NCBI RefSeq assembly: GCF_001442805.1
Contig: NZ_CP011131.1
Span: forward strand, 806,001 to 870,000
Direction of reading: 5' to 3'
Length of the DNA: 64,000 nucleotides
Source of the DNA: Lysobacter gummosus
GTDB lineage: Bacteria > Pseudomonadota > Gammaproteobacteria > Xanthomonadales > Xanthomonadaceae
Position numbers and translations under genes: made by a program. Below, in pieces: positions 1-8,697 of this stretch (within the stretch, counting starts at the first letter, position 1; each line of letters starts with the position of its first letter). A model generated the notes under the pieces. The model saw nothing but the letters and a program-made list of their open reading frames with translations, was not told where the DNA came from and did not search any database.

Positions 1-880
1 TCGCGCTGATCACCCGCACCTTGACCTGACGTTCGCGATTGGAACCCAGACGCTCGAAGCGGCCGGTTTCCAGCACGCGCAGCAGTTTCATCTGTCCGGC
101 CGGTGGCAGGTTGCCGATTTCGTCCAGAAACAAGGTGCCGCCGTCGGCGGCTTCGAACTTGCCCTCGCGCATCTTGTTGGCGCCGGTGTAGGCGCCGGCA
201 TCCGCGCCGAATAGTTCCGCTTCGATCAGTTCGGTGGGCAGCGCGCCGCAGTTCAAGGTCACGAACGGGCCGGCCTTGACCGCGGAGTTGGCCTGGACGA
301 TCTCGGCGATCTTTTCCTTGCCGGCGCCGTTGGGCCCGGTGATCAGCACCGGCACGTCGGCGCGGGCGACATGGCAGGCCAACTCGATCACCCGCGCCAG
401 CGGCTCGGAGCCGAACACCAGGCCGCGCAGGTCGTAGCGCGCTTCCAGTTCGCGATGAGCGCGGCGGCGTTGTTCGTGCAAGCGCGAGACTTCGCGCGTG
501 CTGTTGCTCAGTTCGAGCAGGTTCTCGACGCTGGCGAGCAGCTTCTGATCGTCCCAGGGCTTGGCCAGGTAATCGGCGGCGCCGGCCTTGGCCAGATCCA
601 CCGCGATGTCCAGGTGCGTCCACGCGGTCAGCAGAATGATCGGCAGGTCCGGATAGCGCGCGCGGATCGCGCGGAACAGCCCCACGCCTTCTTCGCCGGA
701 GGTGGTGTCGGCGGTGAAGTTCATGTCCTGCAGCACCAGGCCGATGTCCTCGCCGGCGAGCCGCTCCAGGCCTTCCTCGGGCGATTGCGCGGTGACCACC
801 TGGATCTCGCGCAAACCGAACAGAAGATCCAGCGCGGTGCCGACCGCCGGGTTGTCGTCGATGACCAGGACCGTGCGCAT
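1..880 (-). CDS. NtrC-family sigma-54-dependent response regulator (C-terminus off window)
   Basis: Two-component response regulator that activates sigma-54 RNA polymerase. The visible 293 residues start MRTVLVIDDNPAVG and form a receiver domain (acidic pair DD near residue 9, phospho-acceptor Asp in LVLQDMNF near residue 52, KPW near residue 108). An AAA+ domain follows, with a Walker A variant GPNGAGKE, a GAYTGA loop (sigma-54 contact, Tyr variant of GAFTGA) and Walker B GGTLFLDEIG. The gene runs off the left edge, so the rest of the AAA+ domain and the Fis-type HTH are not seen. It lies on the same strand as the ABC exporter whose promoter (8547-8562) looks sigma-54 dependent, so it is the obvious candidate activator; that link is inferred. 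The cognate kinase is not in the window. Confidence 0.93.
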   Translation of the reverse strand, partial: MRTVLVIDDNPAVGTALDLLFGLREIQVVTAQSPEEGLERLAGEDIGLVLQDMNFTADTTSGEEGVGLFRAIRARYPDLPIILLTAWTHLDIAVDLAKAGAADYLAKPWDDQKLLASVENLLELSNSTREVSRLHEQRRRAHRELEARYDLRGLVFGSEPLARVIELACHVARADVPVLITGPNGAGKEKIAEIVQANSAVKAGPFVTLNCGALPTELIEAELFGADAGAYTGANKMREGKFEAADGGTLFLDEIGNLPPAGQMKLLRVLETGRFERLGSNRERQVKVRVISA

Positions 881-1024
881 CAGAGTTCCGTTGTGATGAA
901 AGAGCGCAATGCCCGCGATTGCGCCGTGCCGAGTATGCCAGCGGCGAAGCGGGGCGGCGAATCGCCGGCGCGGCGGCGACGCCCGTCGCGATGGGCAAAC
1001 AGGCCTCGCGCGCTCACGGTGCGC

Positions 1025-2896
1025 TTACTTCGCGGCCTTGGCCGCGGCGCCGCGCTGGGTCGCCGCGATCCACGCATCGATCCGCGTTTCCAGCTCGCGC
1101 AGCGGCAAGGCGCCGCCGCCGAGGATCTGGTCGTGGAAGACGCGGCGGTCGAAGCGCTTGCCCAGCTTGGCCTGCGCCCGCGCGCGCAGCTCGCGGATTT
1201 TCAGCTGACCCATCTTGTACGCCAGGGCTTGGCCGGGCCAGGCGATGTAGCGATCGGCCTCGGCCTGGATATTGGGTTCTTCCATGTCCGAGTGATCGCG
1301 CATCCACTGCACCATCTGCTCGCGGGTCCAGCGCTTGTAGTGGACGCCGGTGTCGAGCACCAGACGATTGGCGCGGATCAGTTCCTGCGAGAGCCGGCCG
1401 AAATCGCTGTACGGGTCCTGGTAGAACCCGACTTCCTTCCCCAGGTCTTCCGAATACAGGCCCCAGCCTTCGATGAAAGCGGTCTGGCCGAGCAGGGTGC
1501 GGAATTTCGGCAGCTCCGGCAGCGCGCGCGACATCGACAATTGCAGGTGATGGCCGGGCACGCCTTCGTGATAGGCGACCGCCTCGATGGTGGTCAGCAG
1601 GCGCTTTTCGGGTTCGCCGGTGTTGACCGTGATCAGGCCCGGCCGCTTGCCGTCCGGCGTGCCGGCCATGTACTGCGCGGCCGAGGCTTCCTTCTCGCGC
1701 CAGGCTTCCACCGACTGCACCTGCACCTGGGTGGTCGGCAGGGTGGCGAACAGTTCCGGCAGCTTGGTTTCCATCTTCGCCAGATACTCGCGATACAGAT
1801 CGAGAATCTGCTCGCGCGAGGTCGCATGGCGTTTGGGATCGGCGGCGACGGCCTCGCGCATGGACTTCAGGTCGGCGTAGCCCAGCGTCTTCGCGATGCG
1901 AGTCTGCTCTTTCTCGATCCGGGTCACTTCGCTCAGGCCCAGCTGGTGAATCTTCTCGGGCGAGGTCGAGGAGGTGGTGAACTGCTCGATCGCATAGCGG
2001 TACAGGCCTTCGCCGCCGGGCAGCGACCACACGCCGTACTGCTCGCGGCCTTGCGGCGCGTATTCCTTGCTGACGAACTCGGCCAGCTGGCGATAGGCCG
2101 GACGCACCTGCTGATCGACCGCCTCCAGGATCTGCTTGCGCAGACGTTCGCGCTCGGCCGCCGGCACGCTGTCGGGGAATTTCTTCAGCGAGGCGGCGAA
2201 CACGTTGTCCTCGCCGGCGGCGTCGGCGATGCCGTTGCACTGCGCGGCGACCTTGTCGAGCAGGTAGTGCGGCTGCATCAGCCCGTCCTTGGCGCCCTGC
2301 CGCGCGACTTGCGTGACCTGATCGAGGATGCGCGGAATCTCGCGCAGACGCTTGAGGTAGTCGTCGTACTGCTGGGTGTCGTTGAACGGGAAGGCCTTGA
2401 CCATGATGGTCAGGATCAGGTGCGTGCCGTTGAACTGGTCCAGCGGCATTTCATGGATCTTGAGTGCGTAGCCCTGCAGATCGTTCTCCAGCCAGCGCAC
2501 CATCAGCCGGTGATTGAGCAGATCGCTTTCCGGGAAACCGCGCGTGTCCACGGCCTTGAAGCGCGCCAGCAGCGCGCGCGTGGCCTCGTTGTGGCGCTGT
2601 GCGCCGGCCAGCGAGAAATCGCTCCAGGCATCGTTGTAACGGTAGTCGCCGAAGAAGCTGGCCTGCTCGGGCAGCTCGCGCATCAAGCCTTCCCACTGCT
2701 CGTCCACCAGCGCGTTGAAGGCTTTCAGGCGAGTAGCGACATCGGTGGCGCCGTCCTTGGCGCTGGCCGCGACGGCGGCGGGCGCGGCCGCGGACGGCTT
2801 CGCCGCGTGCGCGGCCGACAAACAGGCCGCGCCGATCAGCGCCGCGGACAGAACGGCGATGCGGGCAGGGGCGCGATGCGGGAACGAAGGGCTCAT
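1025..2896 (-). CDS. DUF885 family exported protein, putative metal-dependent peptidase-like
   Basis: 623-residue protein of the DUF885 family. The N-terminus has a basic segment, a hydrophobic stretch (IAVLSAALIGAACLSAAHAA) and an Ala-rich linker, consistent with a Sec signal peptide or lipoprotein-like export (Cys in the AACLSA stretch). The characteristic HEGVPGHH motif (residues about 445-455) resembles a zinc-binding HExxH-type site, and DUF885 proteins are generally regarded as putative metallopeptidases; activity on any substrate is not established here. The ATG at 2896 was chosen because GGAGATCACC precedes it and the signal peptide follows directly; an in-frame upstream extension to 3001 has no such support. 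The C-terminus is Ala/Lys rich (AAAKAAK). It sits between the regulator gene and the exporter operon on the same strand. Confidence 0.9.
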   Translation of the reverse strand: MSPSFPHRAPARIAVLSAALIGAACLSAAHAAKPSAAAPAAVAASAKDGATDVATRLKAFNALVDEQWEGLMRELPEQASFFGDYRYNDAWSDFSLAGAQRHNEATRALLARFKAVDTRGFPESDLLNHRLMVRWLENDLQGYALKIHEMPLDQFNGTHLILTIMVKAFPFNDTQQYDDYLKRLREIPRILDQVTQVARQGAKDGLMQPHYLLDKVAAQCNGIADAAGEDNVFAASLKKFPDSVPAAERERLRKQILEAVDQQVRPAYRQLAEFVSKEYAPQGREQYGVWSLPGGEGLYRYAIEQFTTSSTSPEKIHQLGLSEVTRIEKEQTRIAKTLGYADLKSMREAVAADPKRHATSREQILDLYREYLAKMETKLPELFATLPTTQVQVQSVEAWREKEASAAQYMAGTPDGKRPGLITVNTGEPEKRLLTTIEAVAYHEGVPGHHLQLSMSRALPELPKFRTLLGQTAFIEGWGLYSEDLGKEVGFYQDPYSDFGRLSQELIRANRLVLDTGVHYKRWTREQMVQWMRDHSDMEEPNIQAEADRYIAWPGQALAYKMGQLKIRELRARAQAKLGKRFDRRVFHDQILGGGALPLRELETRIDAWIAATQRGAAAKAAK

Positions 2897-3148
2897 GGTG
2901 ATCTCCGTAGTGTCGGTCGGGGACGAAGCCGGTCGCGTCGTCCCGATCCCGTCCGGTCGTCCGGACAGGGGGCAAGTAAACAGATACGGCGAAGGCGGCA
3001 TCGGTGGCGCAGCTTGCCTGAATCCGCGCGGCGCCAGCAGCTGACTTTTGGGACAGGCGCGCGAGCGGCGATGTGAGATGTAACCGCGATGCGGCCGCGG
3101 CGAACGCCGCCCGCGACCGGGTCGGGGCCCGGCCGCGAGCGCGTCCGA

Positions 3149-4375
3149 TCAGGCCGAACGCGTCGCCAGCGCCGGCGGCACCATCGCGGCGCGGCGCGCC
3201 GGCCCGTACACCGCGAACTGGCCCAGCAGCCACAGGCACAGCGCGCCCATCGGCAGGTACACGGCCGGCAGCCGCGGCAGTTCGTAATACTTCATCAGCG
3301 CCAGATTGATCGCGAACGCCAGCGCCATGCCCAGGACGATGCCGATGCTGGTCAGCAGGAAGTTCTCGGTCTGGAAGTAGCGCAGGATCTGCCCGCGGGT
3401 CGCGCCGAGCGCGCGCCGCACGCCGATCTGCTTGGTGCGTTGCTGGACCCAGAAGCTGGCCAGGCCGACGATGCCCAGCGCGGTCACGATCAGCAGGGCG
3501 ATGCACACCGCGCTGAGCAGCCAGACCATCGATCGGTCGGTCTGCTTGTACTTGTCGCTCATGTGTTCGATGGTGTCGTTCTTCTCGCTGAGTATGCGCA
3601 GCGGTCCGTTCCTGGACAGGGCCTGGCTGGCGGCCTTGAATATTTCCTGGCGGCGTTCGGGATCCACGCGCAGCAGATACAGACCGTTGTTGTAGCTCAT
3701 CTCGAACGGGTAGATCATCGAATTGCCGGCGGTGCTTAGGCCGTTGCTCTCGTTCGGGCGCAGCAGGTGCTCGACCACGCCGACCACCGGGATCGGATCG
3801 TCGCCCCAGGTATAGACGTTCTTCCCGATCGGGTCCTGCCCGGGGAACAGCTGCTCGGCCAGGGCGCGGCTGATGATCGTCGCGGGAATGGAGCTCTTCG
3901 CGTCGGGCTTGTTGAACTCATCGAAGTTGATGACTTCATCGGGCTTGAAGTTGCGCCCGGCCACCAACTTCAGGCCCAGGGTCTCGACGAATTGCGCATC
4001 GGCCATGTAGTTGGAGGCATTGGCCGTCGGCAACTTCTGTTCGGCGGTCAGGCGCACGCCGGTATTCCACGACGAATCGCCGTAGCGCACCTGATTGGAG
4101 ACAGTCACGGCCTTGACGCCGGGCAGACCGCGCAGCATCGCCAGGTCGGAGCGGGTGAGCGCGGAGCTGTCGCCTTTTTCGTTGATGCCGTTGATCTCGA
4201 TGCGCAGCAGTTCGTTCTCGACCATGCCGCTGGGCCGCTGCATGCGCGCGATGCGGCTCTGGATCAGGAACACGGCGTTGCAGATGATCGCGCAGGTCAG
4301 CGCGACCTCGAACACGATCAGCGCGGCGGCGGTCTTGTGCCGGCGCAACGTGGTCAGGATGGGAAGAATGTCCAT
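3149..4375 (-). CDS. MacB/FtsX-type ABC transporter permease (second permease)
   Basis: 408-residue inner-membrane permease with the MacB layout: one N-terminal transmembrane helix (about residues 16-38, ALIVFEVALTCAIICNAVFL), a large periplasmic MacB_PCD-like domain, then three C-terminal helices of the FtsX domain with the conserved IGVRRALGATRGQI segment near residue 320. It starts ATG at 4375, only 8 bases after the stop of the first permease, so the two are co-transcribed and probably form a heterodimeric permease. It is the last gene of the exporter operon. The FtsX/MacB family usually exports peptides, siderophores or lipoproteins or does mechanotransmission; the substrate here is unknown. 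Confidence 0.9.
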   Translation of the reverse strand: MDILPILTTLRRHKTAAALIVFEVALTCAIICNAVFLIQSRIARMQRPSGMVENELLRIEINGINEKGDSSALTRSDLAMLRGLPGVKAVTVSNQVRYGDSSWNTGVRLTAEQKLPTANASNYMADAQFVETLGLKLVAGRNFKPDEVINFDEFNKPDAKSSIPATIISRALAEQLFPGQDPIGKNVYTWGDDPIPVVGVVEHLLRPNESNGLSTAGNSMIYPFEMSYNNGLYLLRVDPERRQEIFKAASQALSRNGPLRILSEKNDTIEHMSDKYKQTDRSMVWLLSAVCIALLIVTALGIVGLASFWVQQRTKQIGVRRALGATRGQILRYFQTENFLLTSIGIVLGMALAFAINLALMKYYELPRLPAVYLPMGALCLWLLGQFAVYGPARRAAMVPPALATRSA

Positions 4376-4383
4376 GGGCGGCC

Positions 4384-5709
4384 TCACTGACTCTTGAGCT
4401 GGATCGCGGGCGTCACCTGGCAGGCGCGCCAGGCGGGCAGCAGCCCGGCCAGCACGCTCGCGACGACGGCGAGGACGAAGGTGGTGAACAACATGGTCGG
4501 ATCGAGATGGGCCAGCGAGGCGTAGTTCACCGGTTGCTGGCGCACCGCCCACAAGCCGAACTGCGCCAACCCCAGCCCGAGCAATCCACCTGCCAGACCG
4601 ACCGTGCCGGCTTCGACCAGACACTGGGCGAAGATCGCGCGCCGGGTCGCGCCGAGCGCGCGGCGCACGCCGATTTCGCCCGAGCGGCGCAGGAACTTGG
4701 CCAGCAGCAAACCGACGGTGTTGAGCAGGCATACCAGCAGGAAGCCGAACGCCAGCCACACTTGCAGGCGCACGTCGCTCGGCACCACCCCCTTGTAGTC
4801 CAGCCATTGCATCACGCTGTCGAGCCCGGGTTCGCCCGGACGCTCGAAGCGGCCGGCGCTGCGTTGCTGGGCGGCGTAGTTGCTGAGGTAACGGCGGTAG
4901 TCGGCGACTTTCTCCGGCGTGCGCAGCTCGACCCAGTACTGTATCCAGGCGCACTTGGCGTTGAGGCCGCGGCTGCCTTCGGCATCGTCGCCCGAACCCC
5001 AGCAATCGATGGTGCCTTGCGCGGTCATCTTCAGATCGCGCGTGGTCGAGAACGGCAGGAACAGTTTTTCCGGCTCGCCGAAGCCGCGCGTGATGCTGAG
5101 GTCGTAGAACGTCGGCTGCGGATTCCACTGCCTGGTCACGCCGATGATGCGGAACTCGGTCTTGTCCAGCCACAGCGACTTGCCGACGTTGTCGCCGCCG
5201 CCGAACAATTTCATGTTCAGATCCGGACCGATCACCGCCACACGCGCGCGGCCGGCGTCTTCTTCGGCGGTCCAGGCGCGGCCGTACTGCATCGGCACCT
5301 CGAACATCGGGAAGAAATCCGCCGAGGTGAAGCGCGTGTCCTGGCGGAACGGCGGCAAACCGTCGCGGCGCGGCTCGATGGCGACGCTGCCGCTGGTCAT
5401 CATGGCCTGCCGGTCGGCGCGCTTTTCGCGCAACAAGGTTTCGGCATCGAAGCGGGTGACCAACTCGTGCGGCTTGTCGCCGGGGGTGTAGGTGTTCGCC
5501 GGCCGCGGATCGAAGCGCGGATAAAACAAGTGCTGGCTCTTGCCCGGCAGCGGATCTCCGGAGAGCACGTAGAACACGGTCAGCGTGGTCATGGCCGCGC
5601 CGATGCCGAGCGCGATGGCCAACACCATCAAGGTGGTCAGCACCATGTTGCGCTTGAAGCTGCGCAAGGCGAGTTGGACGTAATAGGCGAACTGGCTGTT
5701 GCCGGACAT
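4384..5709 (-). CDS. MacB/FtsX-type ABC transporter permease (first permease)
   Basis: 441-residue permease related to its downstream neighbour but clearly distinct in the periplasmic domain. It has a TM helix at residues about 20-45 (VLTTLMVLAIALGIGAAMTTL), a long periplasmic region, and a C-terminal FtsX domain containing IGVRRALGATRRAI near residue 345 followed by two helices. It begins 10 bases after the ATPase stop and ends 8 bases before the next permease. Two different FtsX-type permeases served by one ATPase suggests an asymmetric transporter. Substrate unknown. Confidence 0.9.
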   Translation of the reverse strand: MSGNSQFAYYVQLALRSFKRNMVLTTLMVLAIALGIGAAMTTLTVFYVLSGDPLPGKSQHLFYPRFDPRPANTYTPGDKPHELVTRFDAETLLREKRADRQAMMTSGSVAIEPRRDGLPPFRQDTRFTSADFFPMFEVPMQYGRAWTAEEDAGRARVAVIGPDLNMKLFGGGDNVGKSLWLDKTEFRIIGVTRQWNPQPTFYDLSITRGFGEPEKLFLPFSTTRDLKMTAQGTIDCWGSGDDAEGSRGLNAKCAWIQYWVELRTPEKVADYRRYLSNYAAQQRSAGRFERPGEPGLDSVMQWLDYKGVVPSDVRLQVWLAFGFLLVCLLNTVGLLLAKFLRRSGEIGVRRALGATRRAIFAQCLVEAGTVGLAGGLLGLGLAQFGLWAVRQQPVNYASLAHLDPTMLFTTFVLAVVASVLAGLLPAWRACQVTPAIQLKSQ

Positions 5710-5719
5710 GTTCGCGACC

Positions 5720-6454
<735 letters not shown>

Positions 6455-6517
6455 TGGAGAGTTTCCTTGCGGGGAATGGTGAATTTATTCGGATTCGTCG
6501 AGGCTGCGTTGTTTTTT

Positions 6518-6608
6518 GCTCGTCATTCCCGCGAAGGCGGAAATCCAGCGACTTCAAAGTTCTGCCTGGGTAAGTCGCTGGATCCCCGCCTTCGCGGGGA
6601 TGACGAGC
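6518..6608. repeat. REP-like inverted repeat between small protein gene and ABC ATPase
   Basis: The arms GCTCGTCATTCCCGCGAAGG and its near-complement CCTTCGCGGGGATGACGAGC flank a core with AATCCAGCGACTT and AAGTCGCTGGAT. The whole can fold into a long imperfect hairpin. Related copies occur at 6922-6970 and 24672-24765. It is of the dispersed palindromic type that is abundant in xanthomonads, and here sits inside an operon. Confidence 0.85.
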
Positions 6609-6646
6609 TAAAGCAGAAGCGGGAAGCGCATGGTCGAATCGATCAC

Positions 6647-6862
6647 TCAGCGAACCGCAAACATCGGCAGCGCGCAAGCGGTCAGGTAACGGCCCAGACG
6701 GGAATTGCGGCGCGCCGCTTCGTTGTTGGCACTGCGGCCGTTGCCGGCATCGCGGGCTTGATCGAAATCGATCAGCTGATGCAGGCGCAGCGGGACCGCG
6801 TCGGCCAGCTGCTGGGCGTTCCACTGCGGGGCGAAGTCATAGGCGTTGTTGGCAGCGTTCAT
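6647..6862 (-). CDS. Small protein of unknown function, tandem paralogue 2 in the exporter operon
   Basis: 71-residue protein starting MNAANNAYDFAPQ and ending LTACALPMFAVR. It has 65 of 71 residues identical to the neighbouring copy at 7007-7222; the six differences are at positions 3, 5, 40, 42, 47 and 50. The N-terminal half is acidic/amphipathic (DAVPLRLHQLIDFDQARD), followed by a basic stretch (RRNSRLGR) and a short hydrophobic tail with one Cys. There is no signal peptide and no double-Gly leader site. The start follows a GAGAA-type ribosome site. Conservation of the reading frame between the copies (changes but no frameshift) supports a real protein. Location between the membrane-fusion protein and the ATPase suggests cargo, precursor peptide or accessory subunit; none is proven. 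Confidence 0.75.
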   Translation of the reverse strand: MNAANNAYDFAPQWNAQQLADAVPLRLHQLIDFDQARDAGNGRSANNEAARRNSRLGRYLTACALPMFAVR

Positions 6863-6921
6863 GATCGTTCTCGGTAGATAAGGGCGGTTCGAATGTGGGT
6901 GGGGCGAGCGTTCTGCGCCTG

Positions 6922-6970
6922 GCTCGTCATTCCCGCGAAAGCGGAACCCGTTTGCGCGGGAATGACGAGC
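6922..6970. repeat. REP-like inverted repeat between the two small protein genes
   Basis: A short palindromic element: GCTCGTCATTCCCGCGAAA, a short centre, then GCGGGAATGACGAGC. It is the shortest of three related elements in this window and separates the tandem small protein genes. Confidence 0.85.
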
Positions 6971-7006
6971 TCAGGCGGCAGCGGGCCTGCGGGTCGCGCG
7001 GATCAC

Positions 7007-7222
7007 TTAGCGAACCGCGAACATCGGCAGCGCGCAGGCGGTCAGGTAGCGGCCCAGACGGGAATTGCGGCGCACCGCTTCGCTGTTGGCGCTACGGGTG
7101 TTGTCGGCATCGCGGGCCTGATCGAAATCGATCAGCTGATGCAGGCGCAGCGGGACCGCGTCGGCCAGCTGCTGGGCGTTCCACTGCGGGGCGAAGTCGT
7201 AGGCGTTGTCGGCAGTGTTCAT
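7007..7222 (-). CDS. Small protein of unknown function, tandem paralogue 1 in the exporter operon
   Basis: 71-residue protein beginning MNTADNAYDFAPQ and ending LTACALPMFAVR, twin of the gene at 6647-6862 (unit offset exactly 360 bases, DNA roughly nine-tenths identical by eye including some 5' leader). The ATG at 7222 was chosen because GGAG lies 7 bases upstream and it matches the twin's start. An alternative ATG at 7228 would overlap the stop of the membrane-fusion gene (ATGA) but sits too close to the GGAG. Translational coupling with the upstream gene is likely. I recognise no family. Confidence 0.77.
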   Translation of the reverse strand: MNTADNAYDFAPQWNAQQLADAVPLRLHQLIDFDQARDADNTRSANSEAVRRNSRLGRYLTACALPMFAVR

Positions 7223-7224
7223 GA

Positions 7225-8508
7225 TCATTCTCCAGAGATACGGGCGGTTTGGGCGTTGGCGAACTGGTCGCTGCCGGAGACGACGATGCGGTCTCCCGGC
7301 TGCAGGCCTTCGAGGATTTGCACATTGCTCAGGCTGCTGGCGCCGGTGCGGATCGGGCGACGCGTGGCGATGCCGTTGTTGACGACGTAGGCGCTGGTGC
7401 CGCCGGACTGTTCCAGGAACGGTCCGCGTTCGACGATCAGCGTGTCGCGACGGGTGTCGAGCACGATGCGCGCGCTCAGGCGCTGGCTCTGGCGCAGGCC
7501 CGGCGGCTGCTTGTCCTTGAAGCGCAGACGGCTGACCACTTCGCCGTTGACCACTTCCGGCGACACCGCCGAGATCTGCGCGGCGAAGGGTTCGCCGTTG
7601 CCGTTGGTGATCTGCGCCGGAATGCCGATGGCCAGATCGCGGGCGAAACTCTCCGGCACCTTGATCTCGACTTCGAACACGCTCAGATCGACCACGCTCA
7701 GCACCGGATCGTTGATCGCGACGTTGGCGCGCTGGGCGACCTGGACCTGGCCGACCTGGCCGTCGAACGGCGCGCGCAGGGTCAGCGCTTCGACCTGACG
7801 CTGCGCTTCGGTGGCGATCGCGCGCTGGCGATCGGCCAGCAGGCGCTTGTTGCGTGCGTCCAGGTTGGCGCTGCGGCCCTGGCGGCCGATGTCCTCGCGC
7901 GCATGGTTCAGGCCGATGTCGGCCTTCTGCAGATCGTCCTGAGCCTTGACGACATCGACCTTGGCCACCGCGCCGCCTTCGAAGGCGCGCTGATAGCGTT
8001 CCAGGTCGCGCTGTGCGGCGACGCGGTCGATCTGCGCCTGATCCAGTTCCTTCTGAGCGGTGGAGCGGGCCAGTTCGCCGTCGAGTTCGGCGCGGCTGGC
8101 TTCGGCTTCCAGGCTGGCCAGGGTGGCCTGTTCCTGCGCCAGTTTGCTGCGCAGTTCCGGGCTGTCGATCTCGGCCAGCACCTGGCCCTTGCGCACCACG
8201 TCGCCGGCGACGACCTTCAGATCGACCGAACCGCCGGCGATGGCGTACAGCACCGGGCTGTTGGCGGCGATGACGCGGCCGTCGGCGGCGATGTCGCGGA
8301 TCAGATCGCCGCGCTTGACCTCGGCGATGCGCAGGCGCTCGGCCGAAACCGACACACCGCTGGCGCTCCAACCGGACAACAACCACGCGCCGGCGCCCAG
8401 GGCCAGCACGCCGGCACCGGCGCCGAGCGCCCATTGCCGGCGGCGGCGGCCGTGCACGCCGGCATCGGCGAGGCGGTGGTCTTGCGCGGAGGTGTCGCGG
8501 ATGCTCAT
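7225..8508 (-). CDS. HlyD/MacA-type periplasmic membrane-fusion protein of ABC exporter
   Basis: 427-residue adaptor: cytoplasmic Arg-rich N-terminus, one TM anchor at about residues 28-47 (WALGAGAGVLALGAGAWLL), a biotinyl-lipoyl half motif, a long alpha-hairpin (residues about 105-215, heptad-like Glu/Ala/Leu/Gln-rich sequence), and a beta-barrel domain ending in GLQPGDRIVVSG, typical of HlyD_D23/MacA-like RND/ABC adaptors. It is the first gene of the operon and would link the inner-membrane permeases to a TolC-type outer-membrane channel not encoded here. A near-consensus sigma-54 promoter is 40-55 bases upstream of its ATG. Confidence 0.93.
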   Translation of the reverse strand: MSIRDTSAQDHRLADAGVHGRRRRQWALGAGAGVLALGAGAWLLSGWSASGVSVSAERLRIAEVKRGDLIRDIAADGRVIAANSPVLYAIAGGSVDLKVVAGDVVRKGQVLAEIDSPELRSKLAQEQATLASLEAEASRAELDGELARSTAQKELDQAQIDRVAAQRDLERYQRAFEGGAVAKVDVVKAQDDLQKADIGLNHAREDIGRQGRSANLDARNKRLLADRQRAIATEAQRQVEALTLRAPFDGQVGQVQVAQRANVAINDPVLSVVDLSVFEVEIKVPESFARDLAIGIPAQITNGNGEPFAAQISAVSPEVVNGEVVSRLRFKDKQPPGLRQSQRLSARIVLDTRRDTLIVERGPFLEQSGGTSAYVVNNGIATRRPIRTGASSLSNVQILEGLQPGDRIVVSGSDQFANAQTARISGE

Positions 8509-8546
8509 CGGCTCGAACTCGGTGAAGGGGCTTTGCCCTTAACCCA

Positions 8547-8562
8547 AGCACAACCCGTGCCA
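8547..8562 (-). promoter_or_regulatory. Sigma-54 (-24/-12) promoter of the ABC exporter operon
   Basis: Read on the minus strand the site is TGGCACGGGTTGTGCT. It matches the sigma-54 pattern TGGCACG-N4-TTGCW at all but one fixed position, with the conserved GG and GC at correct spacing. The exporter ATG lies about 40 bases downstream. An NtrC-type activator gene lies at the end of the same strand region. Confidence 0.8.
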
Positions 8563-8603
8563 ACTGCAAGTAATTGAATTTAAAGGGCGGGCAGCGGTGT
8601 CCG

Positions 8604-8640
8604 GGTGTCCGTCCGGACGGACACCGTGTCCGCGCGGACA
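8604..8640. promoter_or_regulatory. Double palindrome with TGTCCG half-sites, candidate enhancer (UAS)
   Basis: A perfect 22-base palindrome with half-site GGTGTCCGTCC (8604-8625) is followed by a perfect 14-base palindrome with half-site TGTCCGC (8627-8640); another TGTCCG copy lies just upstream at 8598-8603. The sites are about 40-90 bases upstream of the sigma-54 promoter, the usual place for enhancer-binding protein sites. They also lie in the leader of the divergent glmS gene. Binding by the 1-880 regulator is inferred. Confidence 0.6.
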
Positions 8641-8697
8641 TGGCCGGGATGGCCGGCGGATACAATGGCGCGGTCCATCGAAGGAGTTGCCCCCAGC

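Noticed and set aside
371..3076. Approximately 900-codon plus-strand open frame opposite the NtrC-type and DUF885 genes
   Set aside because: It lies antisense to genes with clear family motifs; composition is that of a codon-bias shadow.
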